A stretch of 60,371 bases of DNA from Herpetosiphon llansteffanensis (GCF_003205875.1 NZ_PUBZ01000095.1:1-60371); one strand, 5' to 3'; positions 1 to 9,923 are shown, counted from the stretch's first letter. Notes: a model not told the origin generated them from the letters alone. Translations and numbers: made by a program.

Positions 1-117
1 CTTCCCAATCGGCTAAACTAGCATGGAACGGCATAGAATTCCTCGTAGACATGGGTGCTGACACGTCCAGTATACGCGAATTCTCTGCCGTTTGTCGTTT
101 CCTCCCCGAACTACCTA

Positions 118-148
118 CCCTTGAAAGGTTGGGGCTGGGGGGTGAGGG
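118..148. repeat. Partial copy of GC-rich dispersed repeat
   Basis: A GGGGTGAGGG-type arm next to a TTGAAAGG segment. It matches the arms of the fuller copies near 26438, 32470 and 53040. It lies within 20 bases of the stop codon of the CHAT gene, which reads toward it. The first 117 bases of the window show no gene. Confidence 0.6.
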
Positions 149-166
149 AACGCTCTTCATCCCTCA

Positions 167-2251
167 TTAAACCTTGACATCAGCATCGCCATAATAGGTA
201 TAGGCCAAGCCCAAGGGATTGCGCTCTTCTTCGATAAAGTAGCGTCGCAAGGCTGGCAGAATATCGCCCATCGCCTCGCCTTGGCCCAAGCGTTCGATTA
301 ATTTTTGGCCGAAGGCCGCCGCAAATGGAGCTAGCATTGGGCATTCGGTGCCCAAAATGCCACGTGCGCCAAGTTGGCTGAAAAAGGGAATAAAGCCGCT
401 GCTCAGGGTTGGCAGCACTTGGGCCGATTCGCACATATTCAAAATCACCAACGGTTTGCGTTCCAGTTTTAAGCCCCATTGGCTCAGTAAGCGCAACGTC
501 AACATGCTTTGGTTCCATTTCAGCCAGCTATCGCTAATATTTGGGTCGCTTGGCTGATATTCTTTTTGGCTCAAGCTCAGCAGATCGCTGTATTTGCTAC
601 GCACACCCTCATCCAAACGTGCCATCTGATCGCGAAACTTGGCCAGCCAATCCGAGGTATCGTCGGGAGTTTTGGCGGTGTGACCATGGCAATACATATA
701 GACGATATCGCTTTGGCTGAATAACGGGCCAAGGCTGGTTTTATCGCCAGCCTCACGCAGATCCAACACAACATTGCCACGGCTATCGCTCCAAGCTTGC
801 AAGGCTGCGCGATGCTGTTGGGTTATATCAACCACACTATCGGCCAGCGGCACGCGAAAGGTATAGGTTCCGCCGCCAATCTGCAATCGCGGCTGAGCAC
901 TTGGCGCTTGCTGAGCATTTTGGGCCAGCTGCGTGGTCATAATTTCCAAGCGATAGCGACAACCCCAAAATTTGTTCAAATCAACAGCGTTTGGGTCGTT
1001 GACTGGCTCAGGGTAGAGCAAGCCCCACGGCACGCCGCTGGGCATACCGTGATGAATAATCTGCAAGGCTGGCAAACTTTGCTCAGCGCTAATTGTTTCG
1101 AGCCATGTGCGCAAGGCTGCTAACGATGCTGCTTGTTCGGCAGTAGCGCCACTTGGGGCAAATAAAGCAGCATACAGCCGATTGCCGACGACCGCCAATT
1201 GATACAAGCTTTCGCGCCGTTCGGCCAACTTGCCGCGCGTGCCTTGGCGATACGATGGTTGCCACGTAATGTCGTAGAGCGTGTTGCGGGCTTGAAGAAT
1301 TTCGTTACTCAGGCTGGCCGCATTAATTGGCAACAGCACATTCAAGCCACGCTGTTCGCCGCGACGGGTACTTGGGCCTTCATCAGGCCATGCCACGTTC
1401 ATACGATAAAACTCACCATCGCCAGTTAATGTGCAGCTGATTTTCTTGGGCCGAATCGCCGCCAAATCTGCAAAGCCCGCCGTGCGCGAATAGCTAATCC
1501 GAGCCAATAATGGCGCTGGCAAATCGCTCTCAACGGGGGTGATTTTGAAATGCAATTCAAGCGTTTGCAGCAGAGTCCAATTGTAATAAATATTGATCCA
1601 CAGCGGCACATCATCAATTGCCTGCTGCGTAGTGAGGCTAAATTGGATGGTTTGGCTATCGCCCGTTGGCGGCAAACTCAACTGCTGCATCGGTGCTTCA
1701 AACACCAAATACTGGCCTTTGCTCGACACACTGATAAATAAGGGCAAATCCTCGCTTGTTTCGGGCGTTGGCAAGGCTTCAGCAGTGGCTATGCGCGAAT
1801 CGCTGCGGCGCTGGCCAATATTAATCCGCAAATGATAGCGGCTGTCGACCGCTAAAGTGGTAGTAGCAGCGACCAAATCCGGCGGATCATCTGCATAATA
1901 CAGCGCTGCATTCACCACCCGCAGTTGGATTGGAGTTACAGTACCAGTCTCATCTGAGTTGCGATAATCATCGATATGTTTGGGGACAACTGGATCGCTC
2001 TGCCAATGAGCTGTGCGATCAGGAAAGATCCGGATGATCGTGACTGTAATGCCAGCCAATGCCCCAACGACCGAAACAGCGCTTTGTTTCAGCTCAGCCA
2101 CAGCAATTAACGTGGCCTGATCGCCCTCTTTGGGGTTGGGCGTAGGCGTAATCACCAGCCAATCGACGTGGCGTTGATTGACGATCATCAAAGCGGTTGC
2201 CAAGGGCATCCCAGCAGGCAAAATTAACGCAAGCGCAGAAGGAGCCACCAT
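167..2251 (-). CDS. CHAT-domain caspase-like protein
   Basis: This 694-residue protein has an N-terminal hydrophobic stretch, a long middle region with no family I recognise, and a C-terminal CHAT domain, a caspase-like cysteine peptidase fold. The putative catalytic dyad is visible: His522/His524 in YCHGH after a hydrophobic strand, and Cys607 in NMCESA after the strand LVIL. The final segment has the usual GARGILGTE and YYGDAD motifs. The start is the ATG at 2251, with AGGAGGG seven bases upstream; an in-frame TTG sits just before it. It lies 70 bases downstream of the ABC permease gene on the same strand, so co-transcription is possible. The substrate is unknown. Family membership is fairly sure; protease activity is inferred. 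Confidence 0.8.
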   Translation of the reverse strand: MVAPSALALILPAGMPLATALMIVNQRHVDWLVITPTPNPKEGDQATLIAVAELKQSAVSVVGALAGITVTIIRIFPDRTAHWQSDPVVPKHIDDYRNSDETGTVTPIQLRVVNAALYYADDPPDLVAATTTLAVDSRYHLRINIGQRRSDSRIATAEALPTPETSEDLPLFISVSSKGQYLVFEAPMQQLSLPPTGDSQTIQFSLTTQQAIDDVPLWINIYYNWTLLQTLELHFKITPVESDLPAPLLARISYSRTAGFADLAAIRPKKISCTLTGDGEFYRMNVAWPDEGPSTRRGEQRGLNVLLPINAASLSNEILQARNTLYDITWQPSYRQGTRGKLAERRESLYQLAVVGNRLYAALFAPSGATAEQAASLAALRTWLETISAEQSLPALQIIHHGMPSGVPWGLLYPEPVNDPNAVDLNKFWGCRYRLEIMTTQLAQNAQQAPSAQPRLQIGGGTYTFRVPLADSVVDITQQHRAALQAWSDSRGNVVLDLREAGDKTSLGPLFSQSDIVYMYCHGHTAKTPDDTSDWLAKFRDQMARLDEGVRSKYSDLLSLSQKEYQPSDPNISDSWLKWNQSMLTLRLLSQWGLKLERKPLVILNMCESAQVLPTLSSGFIPFFSQLGARGILGTECPMLAPFAAAFGQKLIERLGQGEAMGDILPALRRYFIEEERNPLGLAYTYYGDADVKV

Positions 2252-2321
2252 CAAAGTACCCTCCTAGCAGTACCAAGTGCTGACTCCATTGTACGAAGCT
2301 GCTTCATGGCTTGTCAACAGG

Positions 2322-4610
2322 CTAAATCGCCAAAAACCCATAGACCATTTGATATACGGCTGGCGTAAGCAAAACCTCAACTAAACCCGCTAGCACAAGC
2401 CCGGGCACAATAACCAAGCAAAATACTTTCAAATACATGCCCCAAGCCCAGAGCAAATGTCGTCCAGCGCTATAGGTTGGTGGCACAAAGGCCAAGGATG
2501 CACCCAGCCGCAAAGCCAAGGCCGCAGCAAACATGCTCAGCGGAATTTCAATCAGGCCATGAGGTAGTTCATAGGCCATCAGATAATTCAGCCCAGCTCC
2601 AAGCCCGCCACTCGCTGCCAGCGTACTCGCACGAAACGAGATGCTCATCAGATTAATCGCTGGCACCATCAAGCCAAAAAAGCCCAAGCTAAGCGCTGAG
2701 AACATGCCCGTAAAAAAGATTGCAAACAGATTGCCACTCAAAATAGTGCCTAATTGAGGCGTAACCAATGCCCCGCGATTCGTATCCAAACGCGTCATGA
2801 TATTGGCCAACGATTGCTCGCGCTGGCTCTCTGGCGTAAATTGGCTGCCAAAGATAATTGCCGCCAAACAACAAATCAGCACCATAAGCAAGGCTAAGCG
2901 CGTTTCGCGCCAAACCACCACCAATTCTTGGCGATAGAAGCGTTTGAGCCATGCGCCAAGATTGCGCTGTGCACCTTGGGCCGTTTGCACATGAAACATT
3001 GGCAGATGCTTATCGGGATTGGTGCCAGCAGGGCGAATTTCGCTAAAGAAGGCATTCAAGGCACGATTAATTTGGCCAACATTAAGCGCCAAATGCTCAC
3101 GCGATAGAATCGATTCGCGTTTAAAACTGCCAATGCCGGTACGGGTAAGCACAATCGTCAAAATGAGCATCACCGCCATAATTGCATTCAGCACGTCGTA
3201 GCGTTCGCCAATAATCAGCACAGCCTCAAGCTGCACCATAATTGCAACTGGCACCAAAATGAAGCTGGCTAATAAATTGGCCAAGCGCACGGTGTTGGTA
3301 TGTGATGAAATCACGACTGCTGCCGAAACCATTGCCAAAGCCTGGGCAATGCTCAGCAATACCATTTGACCAAAGATCGCAAGATCAACTCGGCCAAGCA
3401 AGGCAGTTGGTGCAAAGATACTGAGGCCAACTCCAAACAGCAGCATCGCAATCAGGCTGGCCCCAATTGGCGGAACAATCGCCGCCAACAACTTGCCACG
3501 ATACAATTGACCATCGCTAATTGGCATTGAGAACAGCGATTCCAGCGAGCCACGTTCACGCTCGCCAACAAACACTTCCAGTGCCACAATCAACGAAAAC
3601 GACGCAGGTAGAAAGCCCACCAGCAACACAATAAAGGGAATTAAATTAACCACGCCTTCTGGGGTATCAACATTGGAGTAGGCATAAATTACGCCAAACA
3701 AGGCCCCAATTGGTACCAAAAAGGTTAACAACCCAATCGGAATCAAAATCCGCCAATCGCTCAAGGTATCGGTTGCTTCGCGGCGCAAAATCGTCATCAC
3801 TGGGCCATGGGTGGTCGTTGCTTGGCTCAAGCGCTGGGTTGAGGTGCGTTTGCTGATCGTTTCGTGCTCGCGCGAGAGCAATTCCTCGCGATTGAAACTA
3901 TACATACCCCAGCCAACCATCGTCAGCCCAACCACCAGCAACAAGCCATTGATCACGATAATTGGCAAAGACATGCCATTAATGATGATCAAAGATTCAA
4001 TCTGCACCAAAATCGCCATTGGAATCAGAATGAAACTAGCAAGTAAGTTGGCAGCCCGAATGCTGGTGGTATGCGAAGAAACATAAACCGCTGCCGCAAC
4101 CATGGTGAAGACTTTAATCAGCAAAATCGCCGTAATTCCAAGAATCCAGCCAGTGGTCAGATACTCGCTCAGAAAAACCCGATTTGGCAGCGAGGCCATA
4201 CGCACAGGCCGCCCTAGTTCAATCGCCAGGCTATAAATGACCATCGCCACTGCTGATGAACCAATTGGTGGCAACAGCGCCGCAAAAAATTTAGCCAAAT
4301 ACAAGCCGCGATCGCTCATCGGCATCGCCAAGAGCGATTCTAAGGTTGAGCGCTCACGTTCGCCAACAAACGATTCCAGCGGGCCAATCAAGGAAAGCGA
4401 GGCAGGCAAGAAGCCAGCAATCAACAAACCAAGCGGCACTAAGCTACGACTGATAAATTCATCGTCGAGAAAACTAACTGCTTGGGCCACGCCCGACCGC
4501 AAAATCAGCGGCAACAGCACCGAAAGAATACATAGCGGAATCAAGGTGCGCCAATCGCTCAGCGTATCGCGTAAATCGCGGCGCGTAATGGTTAGGGCCT
4601 GATTGCTCAT
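2322..4610 (-). CDS. ABC-2 type permease (tandem duplicated) fused to SpoIIM-like domain
   Basis: This 762-residue polytopic membrane protein is probably the membrane part of an ABC exporter. Residues about 1-260 and about 270-510 are an internal duplication: each half begins with a TLSDWR segment followed by LIP, and each has a GERER[SG][ST]LESL segment after the second hydrophobic stretch, as in ABC-2 permeases. From about residue 570 a third domain resembles the SpoIIM/DUF95 family, with a YELPHGLIEIPL motif and several membrane helices. The ATG at 4610 overlaps the stop codon of the ATPase gene in an ATGA junction, so translation is coupled. Longer in-frame extensions upstream lie inside the ATPase gene and are unlikely. 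Normally these are two permease subunits and a separate SpoIIM protein; here they are one chain. Confidence 0.85.
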   Translation of the reverse strand: MSNQALTITRRDLRDTLSDWRTLIPLCILSVLLPLILRSGVAQAVSFLDDEFISRSLVPLGLLIAGFLPASLSLIGPLESFVGERERSTLESLLAMPMSDRGLYLAKFFAALLPPIGSSAVAMVIYSLAIELGRPVRMASLPNRVFLSEYLTTGWILGITAILLIKVFTMVAAAVYVSSHTTSIRAANLLASFILIPMAILVQIESLIIINGMSLPIIVINGLLLVVGLTMVGWGMYSFNREELLSREHETISKRTSTQRLSQATTTHGPVMTILRREATDTLSDWRILIPIGLLTFLVPIGALFGVIYAYSNVDTPEGVVNLIPFIVLLVGFLPASFSLIVALEVFVGERERGSLESLFSMPISDGQLYRGKLLAAIVPPIGASLIAMLLFGVGLSIFAPTALLGRVDLAIFGQMVLLSIAQALAMVSAAVVISSHTNTVRLANLLASFILVPVAIMVQLEAVLIIGERYDVLNAIMAVMLILTIVLTRTGIGSFKRESILSREHLALNVGQINRALNAFFSEIRPAGTNPDKHLPMFHVQTAQGAQRNLGAWLKRFYRQELVVVWRETRLALLMVLICCLAAIIFGSQFTPESQREQSLANIMTRLDTNRGALVTPQLGTILSGNLFAIFFTGMFSALSLGFFGLMVPAINLMSISFRASTLAASGGLGAGLNYLMAYELPHGLIEIPLSMFAAALALRLGASLAFVPPTYSAGRHLLWAWGMYLKVFCLVIVPGLVLAGLVEVLLTPAVYQMVYGFLAI

Positions 4611-5587
4611 ACGGCTACCTCGGCTACCGCAGCAGCGTTTGGCTGTGCAGGCTGGTTGCGAACTCGTTCGTTGTGGGTTTGGCCAACAATCGTCAGATAC
4701 ACATCTTCCAACGAGCGCTGCACCTCGTTGATCGAGAGCAATGGCCAGCCCCAACCACTAATCCGTTGAATCAGACTTGGATTAAGCGTATGTGGCTCGG
4801 TCGTGCGATAGCGCAACCAACTATTGCCAACTGCTTCAATCGTCAACAAATCGGCTAGGCGAGTGGCTAGCTCTGGTTGGGGTTGGGCCAAGCGTAATTC
4901 CCAAATCGGGTCGCCCATCAATTGTTGGCTCAGCTCAGCAATCGAGCCCTGCACGGCAATGCCGCCATCGTGGACAACCGCGATGCGGTCGGCCAATTCT
5001 TCGGCCTCGTTCAAATTATGCGTACACAGAATGATTGAGCGTTGAGCCGAGCGCAAGCCGGCAATCGCATCGCGCACCGTTCGCGCCGAGTGCGGGTCCA
5101 TGGCCGTGGTTGGCTCGTCGAGATACAAAATATTGGGATCGTGGATCATGGCGCGAATTAAGGCCAACTTTTGTTTCATGCCCTTCGAATAGCCATCAAT
5201 GCGTTTTTCGCGAGCTTCCCACAGGCCAAATTGTTGCAGCAACTCAACAGCGCGCTTGCCACAATCACGATCATTCATGCCTTGCAGCCGCCCAAAAAAC
5301 AATAAATACTCAAGCGATTTCATGCGATGGTAGAGGCCTGGAAATTCGGTCAGCAAGCCAACAGCGTGGCGCACTTCACGGGCATGGGTTTCAACATTAA
5401 AGCCGCCGACAATGGCCCGCCCGCTGGTTGGCTTGAGAATTGCCGCCAACATGCGGATGCTGGTGGTTTTGCCAGCGCCATTTGGGCCAAGCAAAGCTAA
5501 AACTTCACCAGGCTTAACTTCAAGCGAAACGCCCTTGACAGCGTGAAAATCTCCAAATTGCTTGCGTAACTCTTCAGCAACAATCAT
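4607..5587 (-). CDS. ABC transporter ATP-binding protein
   Basis: A 326-residue ATPase of the ABC-2 exporter type, predicted to energise the adjacent permease in the cytoplasmic membrane. It has the Walker A motif GPNGAGKTT, the signature YSKGMKQKL (a variant of LSGGQ), the Walker B motif ILYLDEPTTAMDP, and a switch His in CTHNL. A C-terminal extension of about 90 residues follows, as is common in NatA/CcmA-like ATPases. The start is the ATG at 5587, with AGGAG eight bases upstream; an in-frame opening further upstream has no ribosome site. Its stop overlaps the permease start by four bases. Confidence 0.92.
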   Translation of the reverse strand: MIVAEELRKQFGDFHAVKGVSLEVKPGEVLALLGPNGAGKTTSIRMLAAILKPTSGRAIVGGFNVETHAREVRHAVGLLTEFPGLYHRMKSLEYLLFFGRLQGMNDRDCGKRAVELLQQFGLWEAREKRIDGYSKGMKQKLALIRAMIHDPNILYLDEPTTAMDPHSARTVRDAIAGLRSAQRSIILCTHNLNEAEELADRIAVVHDGGIAVQGSIAELSQQLMGDPIWELRLAQPQPELATRLADLLTIEAVGNSWLRYRTTEPHTLNPSLIQRISGWGWPLLSINEVQRSLEDVYLTIVGQTHNERVRNQPAQPNAAAVAEVAV

Positions 5588-5691
5588 TGCAGAACTCCTA
5601 TCCAAACCGCCACCATCATGAAAAAAGGGCGTACCAATACCAGACCGCAAAAACGCTCGCTTGTCAAGCCTACGATAGTCCAATTGTGCTG

Positions 5692-6183
5692 CTAGTGCCC
5701 AGGTTGTTTTAACCAACTCTGCATTCGCCAACCAACCAAGGCACTGGCTACAATAAAATTAAGCATGTGCAACTCGAGGAATTCAAGCCGAAAACCGAAA
5801 TACTCTTGTCCAAACCAAGGGGGTATTAGCGACCAAAGATCCCAATATGGCACTAAAAACCCAAAACCCAATGCCATCATTGCCGCCCCAATCGCATAGT
5901 AGAGACAAAACCAACATGTTTTATCACGCTTAATGTGACGTTTGTACAACCCGATCGTGGTGAAAACACTCACCCAAAATCCCAACACCAGCGCAATCAA
6001 GCCACCAAGCACAACATAAAACAAAAAAGAGTCTATGAGCATGCCTATTCCAGAAGTAGTCCCCATCACCAAAACCCCATTGATGAGACCCGTGCCAAGA
6101 ATGATCCCTCGCCAACTACGCCAAAACCATGCTTGCCAGCGCACTATTTGAACCAATTCACTACTAGGAACCTGATAGTCCAT
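5692..6183 (-). CDS. Small membrane protein, paralogue of the next gene
   Basis: This 163-residue protein has about four hydrophobic segments. I recognise no family. It is clearly a paralogue of the product encoded at 6206-6712: both share a WxxWFWRSW segment near the N-terminus, LGFWV(S/C)(I/V)FTT followed by LYKR(H/Q)I in the middle, and NFIVASALVGW near the C-terminus. The two genes lie head to tail with a 22-base gap, which suggests a tandem duplication and co-transcription. The ribosome site is weak. Confidence 0.7.
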   Translation of the reverse strand: MDYQVPSSELVQIVRWQAWFWRSWRGIILGTGLINGVLVMGTTSGIGMLIDSFLFYVVLGGLIALVLGFWVSVFTTIGLYKRHIKRDKTCWFCLYYAIGAAMMALGFGFLVPYWDLWSLIPPWFGQEYFGFRLEFLELHMLNFIVASALVGWRMQSWLKQPGH

Positions 6184-6205
6184 AATAACCCCGCTTTTAC
6201 TTCAA

Positions 6206-6712
6206 TCAATCCTTAGGCTTTAATGCAACTTCTGGCGTATCAAGCTGCTGAAACTTGAACCATTCCTGCATGTTCCAGCCAACCAAAGCGCTCGCCACAA
6301 TAAAATTAATCATCGGCAACTCAACACTCAGCATACGAATCTGATTATTATCAAAGCTCCAGATCCGCCACGATGCGGTTAGGAAATAAAAAATCGCCAC
6401 CACTATTGCTGCTCCAGCAGCATAATGCACACTAAACCAAAAGGCGGCGTGGCGCTCAATCTGGCGCTTATATAAAACCAGCGTCGTGAAAATGCAGACC
6501 CAAAAACCTAGTACAAGGCTAATCAACAAACCAAGCACCGCAAAAAGCAGGAAGGCTTCAACATATAACAGCTGGATTCCAGTAGTCGTGATAATTAACC
6601 ACCCCCAGCTCCGCCAAAACCAGCGTTGCCACGATACGCCATGATCGGGCAAAACCGGTGGCAGCTCAGGCTTACGATAGTTAGGAAACACTGGATCATG
6701 AGGATAGTGCAT
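6206..6712 (-). CDS. Small membrane protein, paralogue of the previous gene
   Basis: This 168-residue protein has about four hydrophobic segments and shares the conserved blocks described for its neighbour (WFWRSW, LGFWV, LYKR, NFIVASALVGW). The start ATG has GAGG upstream. It is the first gene of the pair on the minus strand and is divergent from pepF, so its promoter should lie in 6713-6900. The function is unknown. Confidence 0.7.
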   Translation of the reverse strand: MHYPHDPVFPNYRKPELPPVLPDHGVSWQRWFWRSWGWLIITTTGIQLLYVEAFLLFAVLGLLISLVLGFWVCIFTTLVLYKRQIERHAAFWFSVHYAAGAAIVVAIFYFLTASWRIWSFDNNQIRMLSVELPMINFIVASALVGWNMQEWFKFQQLDTPEVALKPKD

Positions 6713-6944
6713 TCAAACCTCGCTTTTGCGTGAATCAATCAACTAGCTTTACTATAGCCAAAGCGCGGCTTGGGTAGCAGCAGATGTGCAGCAAATTAAC
6801 AGCAGTTCAGCCAAAAGTCGGGTAGTGCAAATCGCGCAGTTTATGCTAAAATCAGCATACTGTATCCATCGTTATTCATTCTGCTGGAACAGTGTTGCAA
6901 TGGTGCAGCACTGAAGCATTGACATTAAACGGGAGAACCCCCTC

Positions 6945-8756
6945 ATGACCATGGTTGAAGAACAGGTACCAACCCGCGAGGAAGTAAGCGCCGAAGACAC
7001 TTGGGATATTAGTAGTCTGTATGCAGACCAAGCGGCTTGGGAGGCTGATGTTGAACGGATTAGCAACGATTTGCTGCCAGCCTTGACCAGTCTGCAAGGC
7101 AGCCTAGCCAATGGTCCTGAGGCCTTATTGGCAGTCTTTCAAGCGCAAGAAGCGCTTGGCATGGTGCTCGAACAAATCTATGTCTACGCCAGCCTGCGCG
7201 CCGACGAAGACACCGCCAACCAACATCACCAAGCGCTCGAAGAACGCGCCACCGCGCTTTCGATTAAGGCCAGCGCCGCCACTTCGTGGATCGAGCCTGA
7301 GTTATTGGCACTTTCCGACGAGCAAATTTTGGGCTACATTAGCGCCTTGCCAGCCCTCGAAGTGTATCGCCGCGCCTTAGAAGAGCAAATTCGGCTGCGC
7401 GAACATACCCGCTCTGGCGAAGTTGAGGAATTATTGGCCCAAAGCGGCGAGATTAGCCGTGGCGCACAAACCACCTTCAATATGTTTAGCGATGCCGACC
7501 TCAAATTCCCACCAATTGAAGATGATCAAGGCAAGCCAGTTGAAGTTACGATGGGTCGCTATTCGGTGTTGTTGGAAAACCCCGACCAACGGATTCGCCG
7601 CGACACCTTTATGAGCATCCACAGCACCTATCGCCAGTTTCGCAATATGTTGGCAGCAAACTATGCCACCAATGTGCGCAGCAATATTTTCTATGCCAAA
7701 GCGCGTGGCTACGATTCGGCCTTGGATGCCAGCCTAAAACCCAAAGAAATTCCCATGAGCGTTTATGATAATTTGATCAGCACCGTGCACGAGCACTTGC
7801 CCAAATTACATCGCTATGGGTCGGTTCGCAAGCGCATTTTGGGCATCGACAGCCTGCATGCCTACGATTGGTTTGTGCCCTTGAATGGCGCTGCACCAAC
7901 CAAAATTGATTTCGAGCAAGGGGCTTCGTTAATTTTGAGCGCCTTGGAGCCACTTGGCGCTGAGTATAGCTCTAGCCTCGGCCATGGCCTTGAATCGCGC
8001 TGGGTTGATCGCTACGAAAACAAAAACAAACGCTCAGGGGCCTATTCATGGGGTTGCTACACCTCGCAACCATTCATTTTGATGAATTACAAAAATAACT
8101 TGAATAGCCTCTTTACCTTGGCCCACGAGCTTGGCCACTCGATGCACTCGTTGCTGACCCGCAAAAATCAACCCTATACTTATGGCAGCTATACGTTGTT
8201 TGTGGCTGAAGTCGCATCGACCTTAAATGAAGCCTTGCTGGCCGAATATATGCTCAAAACCAGCGACGACCCAGCCTTGCGCTTGCAATTGGTCACCCAG
8301 CAAATCGATGATATTCGCGGGACGTTGTTGCGCCAAACCTTGTTTGCCGAATTCGAGCGCGAAACCCATCGCATGGCCGAGCAAGGCGAAGCCCTGACCG
8401 CCGATACCCTCAGCGCCTTGTATCGCCGTTTGATCGAGCAATACTATGGCCCTGAATTGGTCTTCGATGAAGAATTAGATATTGAATGGGCGCGGATTCC
8501 CCACTTCTATCGCTCGTTCTATGTCTACCAATATTCGACTGGTATTTCAGCAGCGCTGGCCTTGGCCGATAAGATTTTGACCGAAGGCCCTGGCGCTGCC
8601 GAAAATTATGTCAATTTCTTGCGTGGTGGTAATTCTAAATCATCAATTGACCTGCTCAAGGGCGCTGGAGTCGATATGACAACGCCAGACCCCATTCATC
8701 GTGCCATGAATCGCTTCGGCGATTTGGTAACCAAACTCGATGAATTAACAGCTTAA
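6945..8756 (+). CDS. pepF: Oligoendopeptidase F (M3 family)
   Basis: A 603-residue cytoplasmic zinc endopeptidase that cleaves short peptides. The zinc site is LAHELGHSMHS, with His394, Glu395 and His398; the third ligand glutamate is expected in the downstream VAEVASTLNE segment. The N-terminal TWDISSLYAD segment and C-terminal HFYRSFYVYQY segment are typical of PepF. The length matches the family. The start ATG follows GGGAG; a second ATG two codons later is possible. The next gene is also a peptidase, separated by a hairpin, which suggests a peptide-degradation unit. Confidence 0.95.
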   Translation: MTMVEEQVPTREEVSAEDTWDISSLYADQAAWEADVERISNDLLPALTSLQGSLANGPEALLAVFQAQEALGMVLEQIYVYASLRADEDTANQHHQALEERATALSIKASAATSWIEPELLALSDEQILGYISALPALEVYRRALEEQIRLREHTRSGEVEELLAQSGEISRGAQTTFNMFSDADLKFPPIEDDQGKPVEVTMGRYSVLLENPDQRIRRDTFMSIHSTYRQFRNMLAANYATNVRSNIFYAKARGYDSALDASLKPKEIPMSVYDNLISTVHEHLPKLHRYGSVRKRILGIDSLHAYDWFVPLNGAAPTKIDFEQGASLILSALEPLGAEYSSSLGHGLESRWVDRYENKNKRSGAYSWGCYTSQPFILMNYKNNLNSLFTLAHELGHSMHSLLTRKNQPYTYGSYTLFVAEVASTLNEALLAEYMLKTSDDPALRLQLVTQQIDDIRGTLLRQTLFAEFERETHRMAEQGEALTADTLSALYRRLIEQYYGPELVFDEELDIEWARIPHFYRSFYVYQYSTGISAALALADKILTEGPGAAENYVNFLRGGNSKSSIDLLKGAGVDMTTPDPIHRAMNRFGDLVTKLDELTA

Positions 8757-8769
8757 TCCTGGTTCGATG

Positions 8770-8794
8770 CTCGCCCTTCGTTGTGAAGGGCGAG
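8770..8794 (+). terminator. Hairpin between pepF and the M29 gene
   Basis: A perfect 10-bp stem (CTCGCCCTTC / GAAGGGCGAG) with a 5-base loop, followed by TTGTTTTG. It could terminate part of the pepF transcripts or protect the 3' end while the next gene is still read. Confidence 0.6.
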
Positions 8795-8819
8795 TTGTTT
8801 TGTTGTGTAAGGAGTTGAC

Positions 8820-9923
8820 ATGGCCGATCCACGGGTTGTCAAAATGGCCCATACCTTGGTCAATTATTCAATGAAGATCAAAGAAGGCGAAATGGTGGTT
8901 TTGCAAAGCGAACCAGCAGCCGCACCTTTGATCAAAGAGATGTATCGCGAAATTTTGCTGGTCGGTGGCAATCCGGTTGTGCACACCGTTATGCCTGGCA
9001 TCTCGCGAATTTTGCTCAATCATGGCAACGATCAGCAGTTACAATGGATCTCACCCTACGATCGCTTGGGGATTGAAACCGCCGATGTGCGAATTCGGAT
9101 TGATGCGCAAAGCAACACTCGCGAACTTTCACAAGTCGACCCAGAGCGCCAATCGGTATTCCAAAAATCGCGTAGCGAATTGATGGGCAAATTGATGTCG
9201 CGCACCCATGCTGGCGATTTTCGCTGGTGTGTGACGCTGTTTCCAACCGAGGGCTTGGCCCAAGATGCCAACATGAGCTTGCCCGATTTTGAAGATTTTG
9301 TCTATGGTGTGTGTTTCTTGAACGAAGCCGACCCGATCGCCAAGTGGCAAGAACTTCACGACAAACAAGCGCATTTAATTAATTTCTTAGAAGGCAAGCG
9401 CGAAGTGCATATCTTGGGCGAAGGCACCGATATTCGCTTGGGCATTGCTGGACGCAGTTTTGTCAATTGTGCTGGCGATTCCAACTTCCCTGATGGCGAG
9501 TTCTTTACCGGCCCCGAAGAAAATAATGTTAATGGGATTGTACGCTTCTCCTTCCCAGCGATCTATAATGGACGCGAAGTCGAAGATGTGCAATTGACCT
9601 TTGAGGATGGCAAAGTTTTTAAGGCCACTGCCAAGAGCGGCCAAGATTTCCTTGAGCAAATGTTGAACGTTGATAATGGGGCACGGGTTTTGGGCGAATT
9701 TGCCTTTGGCACCAACCCCAACATCAAAAACTACACCCGCAACATTTTATTCGATGAGAAAATGGGTGGTACAATCCACATGGCACTCGGCGCTTCCTAC
9801 CCTGAAACTGGCGGCTTAAACCAATCGGCAATCCACTGGGATATGGTTTGCGATTTGCGCCAAAATAGCGAAGTCTATGTCGATGGCCAACTGTTCGAGA
9901 AAAACGGCACATTCGTGGTCTAA
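8820..9923 (+). CDS. M29-family aminopeptidase
   Basis: A 367-residue metallo-aminopeptidase of the thermophilic M29 family (AmpS/aminopeptidase T type), expected to remove N-terminal residues from peptides in the cytoplasm. The recognisable metal-site blocks are EGTDIRLGIAGR, the PDGEFFTGPEE segment, LGEFAFGTNPNI, HMALGASYPETGG and IHWDMVCDLR. The length is slightly short of the usual 400-410. The start ATG has AAGGAG six bases upstream. It follows pepF by 63 bases and ends before a strong hairpin at 9960-9985. Confidence 0.93.
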   Translation: MADPRVVKMAHTLVNYSMKIKEGEMVVLQSEPAAAPLIKEMYREILLVGGNPVVHTVMPGISRILLNHGNDQQLQWISPYDRLGIETADVRIRIDAQSNTRELSQVDPERQSVFQKSRSELMGKLMSRTHAGDFRWCVTLFPTEGLAQDANMSLPDFEDFVYGVCFLNEADPIAKWQELHDKQAHLINFLEGKREVHILGEGTDIRLGIAGRSFVNCAGDSNFPDGEFFTGPEENNVNGIVRFSFPAIYNGREVEDVQLTFEDGKVFKATAKSGQDFLEQMLNVDNGARVLGEFAFGTNPNIKNYTRNILFDEKMGGTIHMALGASYPETGGLNQSAIHWDMVCDLRQNSEVYVDGQLFEKNGTFVV

